Shown here one piece after another: positions 35,332 to 45,072 of a stretch of DNA of 64,000 bases (the stretch's first letter is position 1; each line of letters starts with the position of its first letter). Under the pieces are notes generated by a model. That model saw nothing but the letters and a program-made list of their open reading frames with translations, was not told the DNA's origin and searched no databases. A program made the position numbers and the translations under genes. Where the stretch lies: NCBI RefSeq assembly GCF_011752935.1, contig NZ_VWWO01000001.1:2542001-2606000 (forward strand), written 5' to 3'. The stretch comes from Chitinophaga sp. Cy-1792. GTDB taxonomy: Bacteria > Bacteroidota > Bacteroidia > Chitinophagales > Chitinophagaceae.

Positions 35332-37290
35332 TTATTTTCTCAGCTGCTTTATTTTCTCTTCTATATTATCATACTTGTTGTTAGCCTCATCGGCAATGAG
35401 GGCATTCCTGCAGGCCCACTCCAATTGTTCGCTGTTGTTGGTGGAAGCAGCCAGCTGCGCAATGCGGTAATAGGTATATGCCAGCAATTCCGCCGGACGG
35501 GAGGCACACTGTAGCGCATTCAGATAATATGTCAGCGCTTCCGCCGGTTTTCCTGCTGCGGTGCTGATCCTTCCCAGATGGAAATTCAGCGAAAAAACAA
35601 CACCGTACTGATCATCAGGGATGCCTTCCGCCAGGAAAGACTTTGCCAGCGCTGCAGCTTCTTCAGGCTTTTGCTGTATCCGAAGATTGATGACACGTAT
35701 CACCTTTGCCTGCGCAACAGCCATTGGGGTAAGGGTTTCATCCCAATGCAGCACTTTAAAAAATGGATCAACCTTCACCGAAGTTACGGTGCCCCTCACC
35801 GGAAGCTGAAATTCATCCCGGGAATGTTGCAGTTGGATATGCTGCAAGGTAGTGGAACCATCGCTGCAGGTAATCAAAACCTCCAGCGGTAGCTGGTACA
35901 GGCTGTCTTGCTGCGTGATGTGGAGACGCAATATCTTATCCTGCTGCTGCCAGGTGCTTTCCCATTTAGGGGCGCCTCCGCGGTCAAACCATTGCTGATA
36001 GAACCATTGCAGGTCGCTGCCATAAGCAACAGCTATTTCCTGAAGGAATTCATTCCAGCTGATACCTGTCTTGCTGTATTTATCACCGATTGTTTGCAGG
36101 GCTTTATGGAATGTAGCTTTGCCGGTGATGTTGGACAACAGTTCCCAGGCGAGAAACCCTTTGCTGTCGCCAAGGATATGGCCGTTGCCGTTAGTAAGTT
36201 GCCGGAGTGGTTCATCATTGCCGGCAGCTACATTTTTCAGGTAGCCTATGCCACTCTGGTCGGGGAGGTATCCGGGATAGCCGGTGGTGCGGTAATGCAT
36301 GGCATGGGCACTGTCAAAATGCATGACTGCCTGTAGTGAGCCATATTGCGCCATGGCTTCTGACATCATATCATTTCCGGTACTGCCTTTGGCCAGCACC
36401 TTATTTCCCCACCACTGATGGCCGATTTCATGGCCGAAGAGGCCGTAATTGAATGTTCGGAGCGCACTGGCAGGCATCACTACGCCACCTAAGATGCTGG
36501 CTCCGCCAATGCCTGTCTTTTCTGATACCACATCCGGAAATTCGATGACAGAGAAATTCGGAATATCAAGGCCGCCGAAAAGTGTGGTCAGGTAATCCAG
36601 CACTGCGGCTGATTTTCGGCAGATATCGTCGTGATTGCCGGTATTGCTCATGCTATAAACATAGAATGGGATCTTGTCCTGGTATTCGCTGCGGGTATAT
36701 CTCCCTATATACAAAGAAAAAATATCGGGTCTGGTATATCGGAATTCATAGGTCTCTTTGTTATTGGAAACCTTGCTGGCAGCCATTACGGGCATCATGC
36801 CAACAGGAACGGTTACACGAATGGTAGCAGTTGCACGGCTGCAATCTTCCGTACCGTCAGCAGCACGCAACATCAGCTGAGGATACCATGCAGCGCCATA
36901 GCCGCCAGCCATTATAAAACTGCTGTCCATATAATACTGAAACGCCGGAGCATCCCCACGGTCGTAGGCATAACTGAAGGTTAACTTAGTCCCGGGCTTC
37001 AGCGGATGCCTGAACCGCCAGTGGTATACGATATCCCCGGAACTATTAAGACTGGTATCCATGCTGGCAGCGGCGCCTTTTAATTGTACGTCTGCGGGGC
37101 CTTTGGATTTGCTGATGGTAATAGAAACGGAGTCTGCAAAATCCGGGGTGATTTCAAAGGTAAGGGTGCCTTTTATCGTAAAGCTTTTATGTTGCGGGTC
37201 TGCATTGACATGAAGCTGGTAGTCTGGCTGCTGCCATGCAAACAGCGTCAGCGGAGATAACAAATAAAGCAGGGCTATTAGTCGGCGCAT
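35332..37290 (-). CDS. M1-family metallopeptidase, exported
   Basis: The 652-residue protein has a signal peptide (LIALLYLLSPLTLFAWQQ), an N-terminal beta domain, the zinc site HEIGHQWWGNK with the third ligand Glu in MMSEAMAQY eighteen residues on, and a C-terminal helical region (LNFHLGRISTAAGKPAEALTYYL) of TPR-like repeats. The GxMEN substrate loop of classical aminopeptidases is changed to GGASILGG. It would remove N-terminal residues of peptides in the periplasm. Confidence 0.87.
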   Translation of the reverse strand: MRRLIALLYLLSPLTLFAWQQPDYQLHVNADPQHKSFTIKGTLTFEITPDFADSVSITISKSKGPADVQLKGAAASMDTSLNSSGDIVYHWRFRHPLKPGTKLTFSYAYDRGDAPAFQYYMDSSFIMAGGYGAAWYPQLMLRAADGTEDCSRATATIRVTVPVGMMPVMAASKVSNNKETYEFRYTRPDIFSLYIGRYTRSEYQDKIPFYVYSMSNTGNHDDICRKSAAVLDYLTTLFGGLDIPNFSVIEFPDVVSEKTGIGGASILGGVVMPASALRTFNYGLFGHEIGHQWWGNKVLAKGSTGNDMMSEAMAQYGSLQAVMHFDSAHAMHYRTTGYPGYLPDQSGIGYLKNVAAGNDEPLRQLTNGNGHILGDSKGFLAWELLSNITGKATFHKALQTIGDKYSKTGISWNEFLQEIAVAYGSDLQWFYQQWFDRGGAPKWESTWQQQDKILRLHITQQDSLYQLPLEVLITCSDGSTTLQHIQLQHSRDEFQLPVRGTVTSVKVDPFFKVLHWDETLTPMAVAQAKVIRVINLRIQQKPEEAAALAKSFLAEGIPDDQYGVVFSLNFHLGRISTAAGKPAEALTYYLNALQCASRPAELLAYTYYRIAQLAASTNNSEQLEWACRNALIADEANNKYDNIEEKIKQLRK

Positions 37291-37345
37291 GTTCTTTTTT
37301 TACAAAGAAACGCCAGCCGGTTCGAAAAAAATTGTACCAGATTAA

Positions 37346-38140
37346 CTATTTCAGCAATCGCCGGAACTGAAGGGGAGTAGTGCGGTATTTCGATTTAAAG
37401 GAGCGTATCAGGTGTGCGGTATCAGCAAATCCCGCTGCGTAGGCGATATCTGCTATCGGCAAAGCAGTGGTGATCAGTAATTGTAAGGCCCGGCGGGTCC
37501 TCATTTTTAGCTGGTACTCACCAACGGTGAGGCCGGTACGTTCTTTAAAGGCTCTTGCGAGGTAGATGGGGTGTACAAAAACAGCCGCGGCCAGTGATTT
37601 GATGGTATGGTGTGTATCGAAGTCGTTCTCCAGTATTTTTTGTGCTGTGCCGAACCATGGCAGCCGGGAAGGAATCACAACGGCGGTCATGTCGGCAAGA
37701 CAATGCAGGATATATTCCTCCGATAAATCACTATTGGGGTCATGAAAAAAATGATAGAGCAGTTTGTAGAGGTCTTCCAGTACACCTGCCCTGAAATGTT
37801 GCAATGACGCAGGCAGCTGGTGATCCGGCAGGATTTCCCTTAATGCTTCATGATTGAATTCTATGTTAAGGCAGCGCCCGGGTTGTTCATGGAAATGGTT
37901 GGCATGTGTATATCCGGCAGGGCGGAACAGTACTTCACCCGGAAGTATGATATCTTCGCTTTTAGTACTTATCTCCCGGTAGCCGCCACTGAGCAGCATA
38001 CTTAGATAGGCATTTTCATGATAATGTTTTTGGATAAGCGTTTCAGGTTGATAGTCGGTAATGTTTAGTCGGAACAGCCCAGCATCATTACACTGTTGTT
38101 CTTTACCAAAATAGTGTCCGGCAGACAAAACAATACTCAT
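37346..38140 (-). CDS. AraC-family transcriptional regulator
   Basis: The 264-residue protein has an N-terminal cupin-like sensor (YHENAYLSMLLSGGYREI, GEVLFRPAGYTHAN) and a C-terminal AraC DNA-binding domain (about 165-264: AAAVFVHPIYLARAFKERTGLTVGEY, ADIAYAAGFADTAHLIRSFKSKY, TPLQFRRLL). It sits between a peptidase and a second AraC gene, all on the minus strand. A TATCTTTA box lies four bases before the ATG. Confidence 0.9.
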   Translation of the reverse strand: MSIVLSAGHYFGKEQQCNDAGLFRLNITDYQPETLIQKHYHENAYLSMLLSGGYREISTKSEDIILPGEVLFRPAGYTHANHFHEQPGRCLNIEFNHEALREILPDHQLPASLQHFRAGVLEDLYKLLYHFFHDPNSDLSEEYILHCLADMTAVVIPSRLPWFGTAQKILENDFDTHHTIKSLAAAVFVHPIYLARAFKERTGLTVGEYQLKMRTRRALQLLITTALPIADIAYAAGFADTAHLIRSFKSKYRTTPLQFRRLLK

Positions 38141-38144
38141 ACTA

Positions 38145-38152
38145 TAAAGATA
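38145..38152 (-). promoter_or_regulatory. -7-like box of the AraC gene
   Basis: TATCTTTA on the minus strand lies four bases before the ATG, the same geometry as the helicase gene. Confidence 0.4.
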
Positions 38153-38175
38153 CTCTTTTCAGGGAAGCTGAGTGC

Positions 38176-39036
38176 TTATTGTACCAGCTTTTCTGCAGGT
38201 AAAATATTCCTGAATTCGGAGGGCGACTGACCGCACTTCTTCTTAAAAAAATTAGAAAAATAAGGGACATCATTGAATCCCAGCTCATAGGTGATCTGGT
38301 TTACCGACTTATCCGTATAGGATAACAGCCTTTTCGCTTCCAGGATGATCCTGTCCTGTATGATCTGTGATGGTGATTTTTGATTGAAGAGCGCGAACAG
38401 ATTCGATAAAGTTTTGGGAGATTTAAAGAGCTGTTGTGCGTAGAAGTTCACCATATGTTCCGACTTGAAATGTGCTTCTACCAACAAGTTAAACTTCCGT
38501 ATGGTATGAAACCTCGATTCATCAATCTTTTTTCCCGGAACATAATCCAGTTTAGCCAGTCCGGTTATATAGACGATTAACCTTTTAAGCAGTGCTACCA
38601 GTATTTCATGCTGGATATGGTCTGCTGTTTTTAGTTCTTCTATAAAGATGTCAGACAGGAGTTTTAATTTTTCCTGTGCATGTTCTTCCAGCAGTATAAG
38701 CAGGTGATCGGTGGTGCTAAAGAGAAACCCCACACAGCTGACTTCACTGTCATGATCTATGATGCAGTAAAACTCCCGGTTGAATTGCCAGGCGATCAGG
38801 GTGGAAGCGTCTTCAAAGCTGAAAGTCTGGTTGAAGAGCAGTGTCAGCAGGGAGTTGGAAGGGAATTCTTTTTCGTTGCCGTCGATGGTAACGGTTTGGT
38901 CTTCGCCGGGATTCCATACGATGGTGAAGTATTTATGAAACTTATCGCGGATGTAGGGCATCCTGTCAAATCCGTGTTCATCTTTAAAAAGAAGGAGCTC
39001 TCCGCCTGTTCTGGCATCTGATATTTTAAGTTTCAT
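38176..39036 (-). CDS. AraC-family transcriptional regulator
   Basis: The 286-residue protein has a C-terminal AraC domain (about 185-285: YAQQLFKSPKTLSNLFALFN, IILEAKRLLSYTDKSVNQIT, YELGFNDVPYFSNFFKKKCGQSPSEFR) and an N-terminal sensor with no clear ligand motif (WNPGEDQTVTIDGNEKEFPS, FNREFYCIIDHDSEVSCV). It is next to, but not overlapping, the first AraC gene. Target unknown. Confidence 0.9.
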   Translation of the reverse strand: MKLKISDARTGGELLLFKDEHGFDRMPYIRDKFHKYFTIVWNPGEDQTVTIDGNEKEFPSNSLLTLLFNQTFSFEDASTLIAWQFNREFYCIIDHDSEVSCVGFLFSTTDHLLILLEEHAQEKLKLLSDIFIEELKTADHIQHEILVALLKRLIVYITGLAKLDYVPGKKIDESRFHTIRKFNLLVEAHFKSEHMVNFYAQQLFKSPKTLSNLFALFNQKSPSQIIQDRIILEAKRLLSYTDKSVNQITYELGFNDVPYFSNFFKKKCGQSPSEFRNILPAEKLVQ

Positions 39037-39159
39037 ATTTTTAGCGATTTGCGGGTGGGGAACCGAATATACGAAAATGTGGAAGATGTTTAAAGGGTGT
39101 GTTTTATGTGTTTTTTATGTAAATTCGTAATGTACTTACAGATTTAGACTAAAAAATGT

Positions 39160-40485
39160 ATGATTATTGAATTTTCGATACAGAACTTTAAAGGGATCAA
39201 AGATAAGGTTACACTTACCTTTGAACCGGAGAATTCAAAAAGACTAGAGGATTTTTATCTGATATCACCCATGCCAGGCGTTAAATTGCTTAAACTGGGA
39301 GTTATTTACGGGGCAAATGGTTCCGGGAAAACCACCATCCTGCAGGCGCTGGTTTTACTTAGAAGTATGATTTTACATCCTGTGGTGCAAAAGACAGAAA
39401 AGCTGGAATTTGAACCGTTTCTTTTTGATGAAGTAACGCAGCAGGCTCCTACTACCTTTTCACTGAAGTTTGTCAGCAACGGGCGTAAGTATCTATACGA
39501 AATTGCTGTAAGCAGAGATGCTGTTTTGCAGGAAAAACTGATCCATTATAACCCGAATAAGGCGCTGGTATTTGAAAGAGCTACAAATGCCGACAGGCAA
39601 CTATCTACTATAAAGTTTGGAAGTAAGATAAAAATTAAAAAAGCGGAGGCAAATACGCTTATAACCAATACGCTTTGGAACAATTTGGTATTAAGTACCT
39701 TCCTGAGAACAAATGTGGACTCTGTAGAAATGAGAGAGGCCACAGAATGGTTTATTGATGTACTAAATGGTTGGATTCAACCTGGTACCAACCTGTTTTA
39801 TGATGTTAACGATTATATTTCAGAAAATGTGCACAGCAGATTAAATGTGTTACAATTTCTAAAAAAGGCAGATTTGGGTATTGTGGATATTTTTGTAGAG
39901 AAGAAGGTGCAGCAGGTAGACGAAAACGTGAAGCAGCTGGCGAATTTATTAAGCCGGCAGCTGGCAGCAACCGTTAGAAATACAGGCATATTCGATGCAG
40001 ATACAATAGAACAAATAGAGGTGTTATTCGAGCATGCAATCAAAAAAGATAACAAAGTAAAAAAATATAAATTACCCTATGATCAGGAATCACAGGGTAC
40101 TAAAAGATATTTTCAGTTTAGTGGGGTATTGAGCAAGATGTTGGAATTGCCGCAGGTATATTTAATTGATGAATTGGAATCTTCCCTGCACCCCGATCTT
40201 ATTAAACATTTCCTGTTGCTGTTTCTTGTGAATGTAACCAAATCTCAATTGCTTGTAACCACACATCATCGCGAACTGCTCATGGAAAGAGATATGCTGC
40301 GGGAAGATGCTATCTGGTTTACAGAAAGAAAAAACGAGGGCGGTATTGAGCTTTACGAACTGAGCGATTTTGACAGCAGTGTAGTGAGAGATACCCTTTC
40401 TGTATTTAATGCCTACAAATCCGGTAAACTTGGGGCTGTGCCAGCTTTGAGCGATTATTATATTCATAACCACCATGAGAAATAA
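39160..40485 (+). CDS. RloA-like AAA ATPase (possible defence ATPase)
   Basis: The 441-residue protein has an ABC-type ATPase fold: MIIEFSIQNFKGIKDKVTL at the start, Walker A YGANGSGKTTI near residue 50, a Q-loop-like SQGTKRYFQFSG, the Walker B/D-loop LIDELESSLHPDLIKHFL near 340, and the switch His in LVTTHHRELLM. These are features of the RloA/AAA_15 group, often paired with RloB in restriction-associated loci. The RloB-like gene overlaps its end by 11 bases but is broken. Function is inferred from the family. Confidence 0.8.
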   Translation: MIIEFSIQNFKGIKDKVTLTFEPENSKRLEDFYLISPMPGVKLLKLGVIYGANGSGKTTILQALVLLRSMILHPVVQKTEKLEFEPFLFDEVTQQAPTTFSLKFVSNGRKYLYEIAVSRDAVLQEKLIHYNPNKALVFERATNADRQLSTIKFGSKIKIKKAEANTLITNTLWNNLVLSTFLRTNVDSVEMREATEWFIDVLNGWIQPGTNLFYDVNDYISENVHSRLNVLQFLKKADLGIVDIFVEKKVQQVDENVKQLANLLSRQLAATVRNTGIFDADTIEQIEVLFEHAIKKDNKVKKYKLPYDQESQGTKRYFQFSGVLSKMLELPQVYLIDELESSLHPDLIKHFLLLFLVNVTKSQLLVTTHHRELLMERDMLREDAIWFTERKNEGGIELYELSDFDSSVVRDTLSVFNAYKSGKLGAVPALSDYYIHNHHEK

Positions 40486-40719
40486 AAACAGACCCCAAAA
40501 AGGTACCGGCAGAAAGGTGTATGCGATTGTGGTGGATGGTGAAACAGAAAAATGGTACCTGGATAAACTAAGATCTTTTGAAAATCCGGTACCTCTATTT
40601 AATGATTTTTTACTTGAAGTGGCAAGGTCTTTCCAGGCGTGGAAGTTACAACCCCAAAAGCCCCAGACGTGGAGTTGCTGAATTATACAAATTATTCAGT
40701 TTACTTGGTATCGAAATAA
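40475..40719 (+). pseudogene. Truncated RloB-like partner gene
   Basis: The first 38 residues (VYAIVVDGETEKWYLDKL) match the RloB N-terminus, a metal-binding fold of about 200 residues. Then the sequence reads through an unrelated-looking tail and stops at 40681. Another frame (PGVEVTTPKAPDVELLNYTN) stays open to 40719. Either an internal deletion or a fusion to a foreign end has destroyed it. Thus the RloA/RloB pair is probably inactive. Confidence 0.6.
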
Positions 40720-40871
40720 AAATGTAATTATCTCACCAGCATAAAAATTGTTTTACACCCCTGAACATTTCCCCGCTCCCGATGTTATAAGCTGCGAAAT
40801 CTGAAGTTGCATCCTGCAGCTATCCTCATCTCATTATTCCATTCTTTTTTTTTAAAAAAAAACTCCAGATC

Positions 40872-41792
40872 ATGAGTATTAAAAGAGTCCTGTTAATTGG
40901 TAACAAATCGTGGGAAGTAGAACCTATTTTAAATGCTTTGCTGAATGTAAAAATGCGCCCCGCAGAACTGCCCAATCCTTCGCGTATCAACTATCCCTGG
41001 ACTTTTCAACCTGGAACCGCCCAGCCACGTGCTGTCTGGGATACTTTTCAAAACGTTACCATCGAACTATGGTGTATCCAGGATATCATGGATGCAAAAT
41101 GGAATCCTTCCAGTTCACAGGGTAAACATGAAAGCCTGCCGAAGATATTGAAATACCGTACGGAGCAGCCTGACCTGGTGGTAGCTTTAGGTACTGCTGC
41201 GCTGGGACTCAATAACACCAATAATAACGGGTGTGTAACGATGGGTAGCAATATTTTCATTCATAACTTTCACCCTAAAGGAGAAAACCCGCAAAGCGTA
41301 TGGGATGACCCGCAAGACTTTGAAAAGGTGCTTTCTTCTGCTATTTCGCCTGACTTCTTTAAACTCCTGGACGACACCACTGCAAAGGCAATAGGCGCCC
41401 ATTTGCTGAAGCCTTTCAATAATCCGGCGGATAATATCCAGGTGATGGCCGATAAAAACTATATAGGCGTCAGCGTGGTGAATATTACCAATTATGCAGA
41501 TTACGCCACCTCAGATACGGAAGGCCTGAATAAGCTGGCTGCTACAGGAAATAAGCTGCCCGTAGGCTCTGTGGAAACAACGCATGGTGTCATCCGCCTG
41601 GTCTGCAATGCACCGTTCGTGTTTATGTCAGGTATCACTGATCGTGAAGGATATTTTGACGCCGACGTAAATGGAAAGGATGTCAATGGCAACGTGAAAA
41701 CAGAAGCGCAGAATTTCACCGCAGCATTTAATATCGGTGTATGTCTCGCTCACATGATCCCTAAAATGGCAACATTCGTTACCGGTAAATAA
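40872..41792 (+). CDS. Unclassified protein, possibly of the nucleoside phosphorylase-like fold
   Basis: The 306-residue cytosolic protein starts MSIKRVLLIGNKSWEVEPIL. The central stretch (PDLVVALGTAALGL, CVTMGSNIFIHNF) and the end (VFMSGITDREGYFDADVNG, NFTAAFNIGVCLAHMIPKM) recall purine nucleoside phosphorylase or nucleosidase proteins, in which the final Asp/Ser of the SGITD region would contact the base. I could not place it in a named family. A long intergenic stretch (about 150 bases) precedes it, and a strong terminator follows. Confidence 0.55.
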   Translation: MSIKRVLLIGNKSWEVEPILNALLNVKMRPAELPNPSRINYPWTFQPGTAQPRAVWDTFQNVTIELWCIQDIMDAKWNPSSSQGKHESLPKILKYRTEQPDLVVALGTAALGLNNTNNNGCVTMGSNIFIHNFHPKGENPQSVWDDPQDFEKVLSSAISPDFFKLLDDTTAKAIGAHLLKPFNNPADNIQVMADKNYIGVSVVNITNYADYATSDTEGLNKLAATGNKLPVGSVETTHGVIRLVCNAPFVFMSGITDREGYFDADVNGKDVNGNVKTEAQNFTAAFNIGVCLAHMIPKMATFVTGK

Positions 41793-41794
41793 TA

Positions 41795-41833
41795 AACAAG
41801 CGGCCTGTAAGTTTAACTTACAGGCCGCTTGTT
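41795..41833. terminator. Bidirectional terminator
   Basis: A 16-bp-plus stem (CAAGCGGCCTGTAAG/CTTACAGGCCGCTTG) with loop TTTAA lies between convergent genes. Confidence 0.85.
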
Positions 41834-41851
41834 GCTGAATATACAGTTGTC

Positions 41852-42628
41852 TTATTTGCTCACTTCTCTGGCGGCTTTGATAATTACTTCTGCTACCTTC
41901 TGTGGTTGTGAAATATATACCACGTGACTACCTTTTATTTCAGTGATTTTTGTATTGGAACGTTGATACATTTTACGTTCTATTTCAGGTGCAATACTTT
42001 TATCTTCAGTGGCAACGATACCGTAGGAAGGTTTGTTTCTCCAGGCTGCATCTGTAATCGGCGTGGTAAAGCATTTTCCATAAAATGCACCTTGTGAGGC
42101 ATACATGAATTCGGCTTCTTCCTTGCTTAAATCAGCACAGAATCCTGCATGGAATTTTGCGCGGTCATAATAAACGATACCATTTGCATCCGGAGGTAAT
42201 ACACCGTTTTCAGGGGCTGGTTTGACTGTCTGAAACCATTGTAAGGCGGTTTCTCCGTTATCTGGCTGGAATGCAGCGATATATACCAGTGCCGCTACTT
42301 TGGGATGGTTTCCTGCCTGTGTTATTACCGCTCCTCCCCAGGAGTGGCCTGCCAGTATTACCGGGCCATCTTGCTTGTCCAGCGCCAGTTTGGTAGCAGT
42401 GACGTCGTCTTCCAGGGATGTCAGCGGGTTTTGTACTACCGTAACATGATACCCTTGTTTGGTTAGGGCCTCATATACGCCTTTATAACCGGAACCATCC
42501 GCAAATGCGCCATGTACCAATACGACGTTTTTAATCTTTTGTGCACTGGCTTTGAGGGAGAAAGCTGCTACAGCAACCAGGGCAAATACTACTGCCAGGA
42601 ATCTGAGTTTTAAGGAGTTCGTTTTCAT
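41852..42628 (-). CDS. Exported alpha/beta-hydrolase
   Basis: The 258-residue protein has a signal peptide (FLAVVFALVAVAAFSLKASAQ) and the fold core VVLVHGAFADGSGY (oxyanion hole), the nucleophile elbow AGHSWGGAVI and an end DKSIAPEIERKMYQ...EIKGSHVVYISQP in which the last His is the catalytic base. It is like the salicylate esterase/hydroxynitrile lyase-type hydrolases. Substrate unknown. ATG at 42628 gives the signal peptide directly. A CATCTTTG box stands 45 bases upstream at 42674-42681. Confidence 0.85.
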   Translation of the reverse strand: MKTNSLKLRFLAVVFALVAVAAFSLKASAQKIKNVVLVHGAFADGSGYKGVYEALTKQGYHVTVVQNPLTSLEDDVTATKLALDKQDGPVILAGHSWGGAVITQAGNHPKVAALVYIAAFQPDNGETALQWFQTVKPAPENGVLPPDANGIVYYDRAKFHAGFCADLSKEEAEFMYASQGAFYGKCFTTPITDAAWRNKPSYGIVATEDKSIAPEIERKMYQRSNTKITEIKGSHVVYISQPQKVAEVIIKAAREVSK

Positions 42629-42947
42629 ATTTTCTGATTTTTGAGGTGATTGTTTGTTTTTGTTTTGTTGATACAAAGATGGGAAGATGCAAGATGAGTG
42701 CGTGTGTGGGATTTTCCCGCTTATTTGTAATTTTTTCCCCTTTAAACTGAAATGATGAATGAATGCAAAATTCGGTAATTATTTTCTTATAAAGACTGAC
42801 CGGCATCTCCCTGATAACCAACCTCCGCATTATCTCAATAAAAATAAACGGGTGTAAAATCCTGGTATTATTTATTATTTTAGATGACCACGTATCCTCG
42901 TTATGAAAACATGGCAGCAGCCTGCTGTATAAAACCGCTAGTAGTAT

Positions 42948-45020
42948 ATGCCACAATACAACTTCAAATTATTACCTGCAGCCCTTGGTATCATCGTATT
43001 CTCCGGTTTTGCTGCTGTAAAAAATGTATATAAAGATGATTTACAGGTATCAACAGTTGCCCGACCGGTAACTACATCCGTAAATACTTATTACACAAGT
43101 AATAAACAGCCCTTACAACCGCAGTATTTTATCAAACTGCCGGTCACGGCCTTTGCCCCGGGAGGCTGGCTAAAAAAGCAGCTGGAACTGCAAAGAGACG
43201 GTCTCACCGGTCATCTTGGTGAAATCAGTATCTGGTTATCTAAAAAAGATAATGCCTGGCTTAATAAGGAAGGCAAAGGTACCTATGGATGGGAGGAACT
43301 GCCCTATTGGCTCAAAGGGTATGCAAATATCGGCTACGTACTCCAAGATCAGCATATGATCGCGGCTGCTAAGTTCTGGATAGAAGCCGTGCTGAACAAC
43401 CAGCGTGATAACGGCGACTTCGGCCCCAATGTGGAAAAAGGCGCCGGCAAACGCGACCTCTGGACAAATATGCCCATGCTGTGGTGCCTGCAGTCTTATT
43501 ATGAATACGCAAAAGATCAGCGGGTACTAGATCTGATGACGAAGTACTTCAAATGGCAACTCACCATCCCGGATGATAAGTTCCTGGAAGACTACTGGGA
43601 AAACAGTCGCGGTGGCGATGAACTTTCATCCGTTTACTGGCTGTACAACAGAACAGGCGATGCATTCCTGCTGGACCTCGCCACAAAAATCGACCGCAAT
43701 ACCGCCAACTGGCGACAAAAAGACAATCTTCCCAACTGGCATAACGTAAATATTGCGCAGTGCTTCCGGGAACCCGCCCAATACTTCCTGCAAAGCGGTA
43801 ATCAAAACGATCTGGCCGCCACTTATAATAACTTCAGACTGATAAGGGAAGGCTTCGGACAAGTACCTGGTGGTATGTTCGGCGGAGATGAGAATGTTCG
43901 TAAAGGATATGATGACCCCAGACAGGCCGTTGAAACCTGTGGTATGGTGGAACAAATGACCTCTGATAACATGCTGCTGGGGATCACCGGCGACCCGCTC
44001 TGGGCGGATAATGCAGAAGATGTGGCTTTTAATACCTTCCCGGCGGCCTTTATGCCTGATTACAAAGCCCTGCGATACCTGACCGCTCCCAATATGACCA
44101 TAAGCGATAGCAAAAATCACCATCCCGGAATCGATAACAAAGGGCCTTTCCTGATGATGAACCCATTCAGCAGCCGTTGTTGCCAGCATAACCATGCTGC
44201 GGGCTGGGTATACTACCTGGAACATAGCTGGATGGCGACTCCGGATAACGGAATCGCTGCACAGCATTACCTGGAAGGGGACGTTTCAGCGCAGGTGGGC
44301 GATGGTACTACCGTTACCTTCCGCTCCGTTACAAAATACCCTTTTGAAGATGCGGTGAATATCAGGCTGTCGATGGAGAAAAATGTAGCTTTCCCGCTGT
44401 ACCTGCGGATCCCTGAATGGGCGACCAACAGCAGTGTTTCAGTAAATGGCCGCATCGTTATGAAAAATGCTATAGCAGGGAAGTATATCAAACTGGAGCA
44501 TGTCTGGAAAAACGGGGATATTATCTCCCTAAAACTACCTATGGCATTACAGGTAAGAACATGGGAGAAAAATAAACATAGTGTCAGTGTAAACTACGGG
44601 CCGCTAACCTATTCCCTGAAGATCCGGGAGGATTTTAATAAAGAAGATAGCAAAGCTACTGCTATATGGGATTCCAAATGGCAGGAGGGTGCCGATCCGG
44701 CCAAATGGCCATCGTATGAAATCTTTGCCGGCTCACCATGGAATTATGGCCTGGTAATAGACAGCCAACATCCTGAAAAGTCGTTTTCTGTTCATGCCAA
44801 ACCCTGGCCGGCAGATAATAATCCGTTCGCTACAGGTCATGCACCGGTAGAAATAACGGCAAAGGGTAAACGAATTCCTGCCTGGGGTTTGGATTCCACC
44901 GGACTGACAGCCGTGCTGCCGCAAAGCCCTGTGGCAACTGCCGCAAAAGAAGAAGCAATAACGCTGATTCCTATGGGCGCCGCGAGGTTAAGAATTACCG
45001 CTTTCCCGGTAACCCGGTAA
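42948..45020 (+). CDS. GH127-type (DUF1680) glycoside hydrolase
   Basis: The 690-residue protein starts with a signal segment (LLPAALGIIVFSGFAAV) and has the beta-L-arabinofuranosidase (GH127) features: QRDGLTGHLGEIS, WEELPYWLKGYANIGYVLQD, KYFKWQL, GGDELSSVYWLYNRTGD, LWADNAEDVAFN, SSRCCQHNHAAGW (conserved Cys of the active site) and a C-terminal beta domain (YLRIPEWATNSSVSVNGR). It acts on plant or microbial polysaccharide side chains. It is flanked by unrelated genes, so its pathway is unknown. Confidence 0.85.
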   Translation: MPQYNFKLLPAALGIIVFSGFAAVKNVYKDDLQVSTVARPVTTSVNTYYTSNKQPLQPQYFIKLPVTAFAPGGWLKKQLELQRDGLTGHLGEISIWLSKKDNAWLNKEGKGTYGWEELPYWLKGYANIGYVLQDQHMIAAAKFWIEAVLNNQRDNGDFGPNVEKGAGKRDLWTNMPMLWCLQSYYEYAKDQRVLDLMTKYFKWQLTIPDDKFLEDYWENSRGGDELSSVYWLYNRTGDAFLLDLATKIDRNTANWRQKDNLPNWHNVNIAQCFREPAQYFLQSGNQNDLAATYNNFRLIREGFGQVPGGMFGGDENVRKGYDDPRQAVETCGMVEQMTSDNMLLGITGDPLWADNAEDVAFNTFPAAFMPDYKALRYLTAPNMTISDSKNHHPGIDNKGPFLMMNPFSSRCCQHNHAAGWVYYLEHSWMATPDNGIAAQHYLEGDVSAQVGDGTTVTFRSVTKYPFEDAVNIRLSMEKNVAFPLYLRIPEWATNSSVSVNGRIVMKNAIAGKYIKLEHVWKNGDIISLKLPMALQVRTWEKNKHSVSVNYGPLTYSLKIREDFNKEDSKATAIWDSKWQEGADPAKWPSYEIFAGSPWNYGLVIDSQHPEKSFSVHAKPWPADNNPFATGHAPVEITAKGKRIPAWGLDSTGLTAVLPQSPVATAAKEEAITLIPMGAARLRITAFPVTR

Positions 45021-45026
45021 AATATA

Positions 45027-45059
45027 AAAGCTCGTCGCTACTTAGTAGAGACGAGCTTT
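45027..45059. terminator. Terminator between convergent genes
   Basis: Stem AAAGCTCGTC/GACGAGCTTT with an inner TCGCTAC/GTAGAGA stem. The inner core recurs in the hairpins at 34315-34331 and 62704-62720. Confidence 0.8.
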
Positions 45060-45072
45060 CAAATAACTTTTA

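Noticed and set aside
35087..39036. A lanthipeptide biosynthesis cluster
   Set aside because: Only the precursor-like gene is seen. The M1 peptidase and AraC genes around it are ordinary, and no LanB, LanC or transporter is present.
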